NCBI GenBank assembly: GCA_002371025.1
Contig: DFFQ01000098.1
Location: forward strand, 1 to 10,084
Direction: 5' to 3'
From: Lachnospiraceae bacterium UBA3772
GTDB taxonomy: Bacteria > Bacillota > Clostridia > Lachnospirales > Lachnospiraceae
Length of the DNA stretch: 10,084 nt
Below are positions 6,829 to 10,084 of this stretch, piece after piece. The notes under the pieces were generated by a model that had not been told where the DNA came from, did not search any database, and saw nothing but the letters and a program-made list of their open reading frames with translations. How positions within the stretch are numbered: position 1 is the stretch's first letter; each line of letters starts with the position of its first letter. Both the position numbers and the translations under genes were made by a program.

Positions 6829-6859
6829 AACGCTCCTTTAGCCTTGGGAGCGTTTTTTT
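6829..6859 (+). terminator. Rho-independent terminator of the maltodextrin operon
   Basis: AACGCTCC (6829-6836) pairs with GGAGCGTT (6847-6854) around a 10-nt loop, followed by a T-run through 6859. It lies 21 bases after the GH13 stop codon and marks the end of the operon. Confidence 0.88.
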
Positions 6860-6899
6860 ATAATTCATATATTTTTCAGATTTATGATTAAGTAATTTA

Positions 6900-6929
6900 T
6901 TGTGGCTGATTAAAAGAAAATGTTATAAT
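6900..6929 (+). promoter_or_regulatory. Promoter of the EAL-domain gene
   Basis: A perfect extended -10, TGTTATAAT (6921-6929), is preceded by a weak -35-like TTGTGG (6900-6905) at 18 bases. It follows the operon terminator and lies 51 bases before the chosen ATG. Its position within the longer possible reading frame argues that translation does not start upstream at 6900. Confidence 0.65.
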
Positions 6930-6980
6930 ACTAGTAAAGTTTGGCGTTTTGTATTGGGAAAAGTTATATGGAGGAGCAAT

Positions 6981-8666
6981 ATGGCAGAAAAAAATGGGGA
7001 AATTGAAGAGATGCCTTTATGGAAAAAACAGCTTGAAGATCTCTTTCAGGCATTTTCTCTTATTGCAGATGATAAATATGTTTTCCTATCAGATATGGAG
7101 CATGATTATTCCATATGGTCTAGAAATGCTGTAGACACTTTTGATCTGCCGGGAACGCATATGATAAATGCGGGACTTGAATGGGAGAAGAAGATTCATC
7201 CTGATGACAGAGATACATATCATAAAAGTATTGAATTGATATTTAGTGGAGAAATGAATTCTCATGATATGCAGTACAGGGCTATGGAAAAAAATGGCCG
7301 ATATGATATGTGTACATGTCGTGGCATTGTTATGAGAGATGATCATGGCAAACCTAAATATTTTGGCGGAAGTATAAAGAATCATACTTTGGAAAATAAG
7401 GTAGATCAGTTAACAGGTCTGATGAATAGAGCTGGCTTTTTTGAATTGCTTTCAGACCATATTAAAAATCATATTGAAGCGACAATCGTAATGTTTGGCC
7501 CTTCTAAGTTTTCCAGGGTAAATTCTCTTTATGGCTACGAAATAGGAAATAAGACTATATATCAGATGGCAAGAAAATTTGCTGATGAATTTGGGAATTT
7601 TGGAGATTATTTCAGGCTGGATGGAACCCAGTCGATTTTAATAAGTCATAGTATTAACATAGATCAATTAAAAGAAAAATATGAAAAACTTTCTTTATGG
7701 ATGCAGGAAGGAATAGAGGTAGATGATTATAAAGTTCCTCTTCGATTAAATGGTGCATTTCTTAAGCTGGATCAGTTTAATGTGGATGATAATACCATAT
7801 TCGTTTGCTTAAATACAGCTTTTCAAAAATCCAAACGTGAAGAAAATGGAGCTTTGGTTGATTTTAATGACCTGGCTAATGATAAATCTCAGGAAACAAT
7901 TCAAAAGATAAATAAGATCCGTATTTCTATAATGGATAATTTTAAAGGTTTTGAAATGTTTTATCAGCCAATAGTGGATGCTAAAACTGAAAAGCTTATA
8001 GCGGCTGAAGCACTACTTAGATGGAGTAATGAAGAGTTTGGCTATGTACCTCCAGATGTATTTATGCCAGTGGTGGAACTGGATGCCAGATTCTATCTGT
8101 TAGGCCTATGGATCATTAAAAAATCCATATCTGACTGCAAGGAATTTGTAAAGAATAGAAAGGATTTTCTTCTTCATGTAAATATTGCTTATACTCAGCT
8201 TCAAAAGTCTTCTTTTGTGAGGGATGTTATAAAAGTTATTGAAGAAGTAGGTTATCCTCCGGAGAATCTTTGCCTTGAGCTTACTGAAAGATGCAGACTT
8301 ATAGAAAAAAACAGACTTAAGAATATAGTTGCTCAGCTGAAAAGTTATGGTGTCAGATTTGCTCTGGATGATTTTGGCACAGGTTATTCTTCAGCAAATC
8401 TTATCAGAGACCTTGATCTTGATATTGTAAAGATAGACAGATCATTTATAAGAGATATTGAAACCAGTGACAAGGAGAACAGAGCCCTTAAATGTTTTGT
8501 TGAATATTCTGATATTTATGGAGCAGAAACATGTGTTGAAGGAATAGAAAATCAGTTAATGAGAGAAAAGGCTTTAGGGTGTTCTGCAGTTGCTTTACAG
8601 GGGTTTCATTATTCCAGACCGATACCATTTAATGAGTTCAAAGAATGGGCAGATAAAAGAATTTAA
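6981..8666 (+). CDS. PAS / degenerate GGDEF / EAL protein, probable cyclic di-GMP phosphodiesterase
   Basis: This 561-residue cytoplasmic protein has no membrane segments. Residues about 15-125 resemble a PAS sensor domain (IHPDDR...Y...RAMEKNGRYDMC). A GGDEF domain starts at DQLTGLMNR (142-150), but its active-site motif reads DGTQS at 214-218, so diguanylate cyclase activity should be absent. The EAL domain (about 320-555) keeps the expected catalytic set: E343 of EALLRW, N401, E433 of ELTE, D463-D464 of DDFGTGYS, K484 of VKIDRSF, E520 of VEGIE and Q540 of QGFHYSRP. It should therefore hydrolyse c-di-GMP to pGpG. The ATG at 6981 is chosen for GGAGG at 6970-6974; the frame is open to 6900, but that part overlaps the promoter and looks non-coding. 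It has its own promoter and terminator, so a link with the sugar operon is only positional. The PAS ligand is unknown. Confidence 0.88.
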   Translation: MAEKNGEIEEMPLWKKQLEDLFQAFSLIADDKYVFLSDMEHDYSIWSRNAVDTFDLPGTHMINAGLEWEKKIHPDDRDTYHKSIELIFSGEMNSHDMQYRAMEKNGRYDMCTCRGIVMRDDHGKPKYFGGSIKNHTLENKVDQLTGLMNRAGFFELLSDHIKNHIEATIVMFGPSKFSRVNSLYGYEIGNKTIYQMARKFADEFGNFGDYFRLDGTQSILISHSINIDQLKEKYEKLSLWMQEGIEVDDYKVPLRLNGAFLKLDQFNVDDNTIFVCLNTAFQKSKREENGALVDFNDLANDKSQETIQKINKIRISIMDNFKGFEMFYQPIVDAKTEKLIAAEALLRWSNEEFGYVPPDVFMPVVELDARFYLLGLWIIKKSISDCKEFVKNRKDFLLHVNIAYTQLQKSSFVRDVIKVIEEVGYPPENLCLELTERCRLIEKNRLKNIVAQLKSYGVRFALDDFGTGYSSANLIRDLDLDIVKIDRSFIRDIETSDKENRALKCFVEYSDIYGAETCVEGIENQLMREKALGCSAVALQGFHYSRPIPFNEFKEWADKRI

Positions 8667-8704
8667 CAGGATAAGGGTTTTGCCCCTTGTCCTGTTTTAT
8701 TTTG
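8665..8704 (+). terminator. Rho-independent terminator overlapping the EAL gene stop codon
   Basis: A 13-bp stem with one G-U pair (8665-8677 with 8684-8696) and a 6-nt loop is followed by TTTTATTTTG. The stem begins on the last two bases of the stop codon TAA (8664-8666), so it ends the EAL transcript very close to its stop and separates it from aroC. Confidence 0.85.
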
Positions 8705-8714
8705 CCTTGTTATA

Positions 8715-8723
8715 TGTTATACT
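8715..8723 (+). promoter_or_regulatory. Candidate extended -10 promoter of aroC
   Basis: TGTTATACT is a TGn-extended -10 with five of six matches to TATAAT. No clear -35 lies 16-18 bases upstream, where the sequence is the T-run of the preceding terminator. It would start transcription near 8730, about 44 bases before the aroC ATG. Confidence 0.45.
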
Positions 8724-8773
8724 TAAGACTGTTTTTTTATGTTTTAAGCTTAGTAAATAAAGGAGAAATAACA

Positions 8774-9877
8774 ATGGCAGGATCAACTTTTGGCACATTA
8801 TTTAAGATTTCTACCTGGGGTGAATCCCATGGAGAAGGCATTGGTGTTGTAGTGGATGGATGTCCGGCTGGTATTCCTATTGATGAAGATTATATTCAGT
8901 CTTTCCTTGATAGAAGAAAGCCTGGTCAGTCCGAGTTTACTACTATGAGAAATGAAGCTGATAAAGTTAAGATCATGTCTGGTGTTTTTGAAGGAAAGAC
9001 TACAGGAACTCCTATTTCTCTTCAGATATTAAACACATCCCAGATTTCAAAAGATTATAGTAATATTATGGATGTATATCGTCCTGGTCATGCTGATTTT
9101 GGTTTTGATTCTAAATTTGGCATTAGAGACTATCGAGGTGGTGGAAGATCCTCAGGAAGAGAAACTGCTGCAAGAGTAGCGGCTGGTGCTATAGCTATTA
9201 AGATGCTTTCATATTTAGGGGTGGAGTTTACTACTTATGTTAAATCTGTCGGAGAAATCGAGATCGATTACTCTAAATTCGATAAAGATGAGATTATGAG
9301 AAATAAGCTTTATATGCCTGATAAGGAAGCTGCAGAGAAAGCTGGCAGGTATCTTGAAAGCTTGATCGAATCAAAGGATTCATCAGGGGCAGTTGTTGAA
9401 CTTAAATGTACAGGGCTTCCTGTTGGCCTTGGAGAACCGGTATTTGAAAAGCTGGATGCGAGACTTGCTGAAGCTATATTTTCCATTGGAGCTGTAAAAG
9501 GTTTTGAAATAGGAGATGGCTTTAAGGCTGCTGCTAGTAAAGGATCAGAAAATAATGATCCTTTTAGGATTAAAGATGGTAAAGTTGTAAAAGAAACAAA
9601 CCATTCCGGTGGAATACTAGGTGGTATCAGCGATGGAGGAGATTTAGTACTTAGGGCTGCATTTAAACCTACACCTTCTATTTATCAAAAACAGCATACT
9701 GTTAATAATAAAGGGGAAGAAGTAGATATTGAGATCAAAGGACGTCACGATCCGATAGTTGCTCCCCGGGCGGTTGTAGTTGTAGAAGCTATGACTGCTT
9801 TAGTTATTGCTGATCTTTTATTACAAAATTGTACATCAAAGATGGATAATGTACTAAAAATTTATTCTTGCAATTAA
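8774..9877 (+). CDS. aroC: Chorismate synthase
   Basis: AroC converts 5-enolpyruvylshikimate-3-phosphate to chorismate, the last common step toward aromatic amino acids and folate, and needs reduced FMN. The protein is 367 residues, normal for the family. Family signatures are present: GESHGEGIGVVVDGCPAG starting at residue 16, RRKPGQS at 47-53, RPGHADFGFDSKFG starting at 103, RDYRGGGRSSGRETAARVA starting at 118, NHSGGILGGISDG at 276-288 and RHDPIVAPRAVVVVEAM at 324-340. The start at 8774 is set by AAAGGAG (8759-8765), eight bases upstream. A longer in-frame start at 8687 falls inside the preceding terminator and adds a non-conserved hydrophobic stretch, so it is not used. No other shikimate genes are in the window; the gene is flanked by its own promoter and the rpsO leader. 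Confidence 0.96.
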   Translation: MAGSTFGTLFKISTWGESHGEGIGVVVDGCPAGIPIDEDYIQSFLDRRKPGQSEFTTMRNEADKVKIMSGVFEGKTTGTPISLQILNTSQISKDYSNIMDVYRPGHADFGFDSKFGIRDYRGGGRSSGRETAARVAAGAIAIKMLSYLGVEFTTYVKSVGEIEIDYSKFDKDEIMRNKLYMPDKEAAEKAGRYLESLIESKDSSGAVVELKCTGLPVGLGEPVFEKLDARLAEAIFSIGAVKGFEIGDGFKAAASKGSENNDPFRIKDGKVVKETNHSGGILGGISDGGDLVLRAAFKPTPSIYQKQHTVNNKGEEVDIEIKGRHDPIVAPRAVVVVEAMTALVIADLLLQNCTSKMDNVLKIYSCN

Positions 9878-9896
9878 CAGTGTCTTCTGTTAATAT
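9868..9896 (+). promoter_or_regulatory. Possible promoter of rpsO
   Basis: TTGCAA (9868-9873) and TAATAT (9891-9896) are separated by 17 bases, each matching four of six consensus positions. This would put the start near 9903, just before the leader structure. The support is weak, and rpsO could also be read through from aroC. Confidence 0.3.
9873..9894 (+). repeat. Small hairpin straddling the aroC stop codon
   Basis: ATTAACAG (9873-9880) pairs exactly with CTGTTAAT (9887-9894) around a 6-nt loop. It includes the aroC stop codon. No T-run follows, so it is not a standard terminator; it may slow or process read-through transcripts. Confidence 0.5.
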
Positions 9897-9906
9897 ATAC
9901 AGAGCC

Positions 9907-9947
9907 TTTACTTAGCAGTTGGACGACTCCGACCGCTGCTCAGTGAA
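9907..9947 (+). promoter_or_regulatory. Structured rpsO leader, candidate S15 autoregulatory RNA
   Basis: A long stem pairs 9907-9918 with 9936-9947 (11 of 12 positions, one T/C mismatch and one G-U). Inside it, TTGG (9919-9922) pairs with CCGA (9929-9932, one G-U) around the loop ACGACT, leaving a 3-base bulge CCG at 9933-9935. The structure ends 33 bases before the rpsO ATG. S15 is known to repress its own synthesis through leader structures in several bacteria, so this is a reasonable candidate binding site. I cannot match it to a specific described class by eye. Confidence 0.55.
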
Positions 9948-9980
9948 TGGATTTAATCTAGTAACAAGGAGGAAAAACAA

Positions 9981-10084
9981 ATGATTACAAAGGAAAAGAA
10001 GGCAGAGCTTGCTGCAAAGTTCGGCAAGGGAGCTAACGACACAGGTTGTCCTGAAGTTCAGATCGCTATTCTTACAGCAAGAAT
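9981..10084 (+). CDS. rpsO: Ribosomal protein S15, N-terminal part (3' end outside window)
   Basis: The first 34 codons encode [20 protein letters not shown] followed by [14 protein letters not shown], the recognisable N-terminus of bacterial S15, including the TG.PEVQIA.LT.R motif. S15 binds the central domain of 16S rRNA and is an early assembly protein of the 30S subunit. AAGGAGG (9966-9972) lies eight bases before the ATG. Lysine codons favour AAG, as expected for a highly expressed gene. The remaining roughly 55 residues are outside the window. Confidence 0.97.
   Translation, partial: MITKEKKAELAAKFGKGANDTGCPEVQIAILTAR

Noticed and set aside
6900..6980. Longer start for the EAL protein
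   Set aside because: The segment contains the TGTTATAAT promoter element and is GTG/TTG-initiated at best; GGAGG at 6970-6974 supports the ATG at 6981.
8687..8773. Longer start for chorismate synthase
   Set aside because: The extension begins in the EAL-gene terminator, is not part of the family's conserved N-terminus, and AAAGGAG at 8759-8765 supports 8774.
1..10084. CRISPR array, tRNA/rRNA genes or insertion sequence
   Set aside because: No spaced direct repeats, cloverleaf-like segments, transposase frames or terminal inverted repeats were found on reading both strands.

Overview
This window looks like an ordinary chromosomal stretch of a low-GC Gram-positive bacterium, most likely a clostridial anaerobe of the Lachnospiraceae (Butyrivibrio/Roseburia-like). 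The indications are strong AAGGAGG-type ribosome binding sites, high AT content, AGA-rich arginine codons, a lipoprotein-type solute-binding protein, and the gene families present. The genus is an inference.

Layout. (1) Positions 1-107 hold the C-terminal end of a XerD-type tyrosine recombinase, followed by a strong hairpin terminator (127-168). That terminator is shared with a convergent LacI-family repressor gene (164-1162, minus strand). (2) The divergent control region 1163-1459 carries candidate promoters in both directions, a 19-bp imperfect palindrome next to the ribosome binding site of the transport operon, and four copies of the octamer TGAAAATA. (3) Positions 1460-6807 are a maltodextrin-type operon: lipoprotein solute-binding protein (malE-like), an intercistronic hairpin, two permeases (malF-like and malG-like, overlapping by one base), and a cytoplasmic GH13 neopullulanase/cyclomaltodextrinase-type enzyme. 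It closes with a rho-independent terminator (6829-6859). (4) Positions 6981-8666 encode a separately promoted PAS / degenerate GGDEF / intact EAL protein, predicted to break down cyclic di-GMP. (5) Positions 8774-9877 encode chorismate synthase (aroC). (6) A structured leader (about 9873-9980) precedes the truncated ribosomal protein S15 gene (rpsO, 9981 to the window end).

How it works together. The binding protein probably captures linear or cyclic malto-oligosaccharides outside the cell. The two permeases pass them through the membrane, powered by an ATPase that is not encoded here and is probably a shared MsmX/MsmK-type protein. The GH13 enzyme, which has no signal peptide, then cleaves them in the cytoplasm. 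The divergent LacI-type protein is the obvious candidate sugar-responsive repressor. The EAL protein, aroC and rpsO each have their own start signals and look functionally unrelated to sugar uptake.

I do not see a convincing undescribed system. The most useful leads are the operator architecture between lacI and malE, the non-canonical hinge of the repressor, the malE-malF hairpin, the inactive-GGDEF/active-EAL protein, and the rpsO leader structure. Four genes have longer in-frame upstream extensions or ambiguous starts; the starts given here rest on visible ribosome binding sites.
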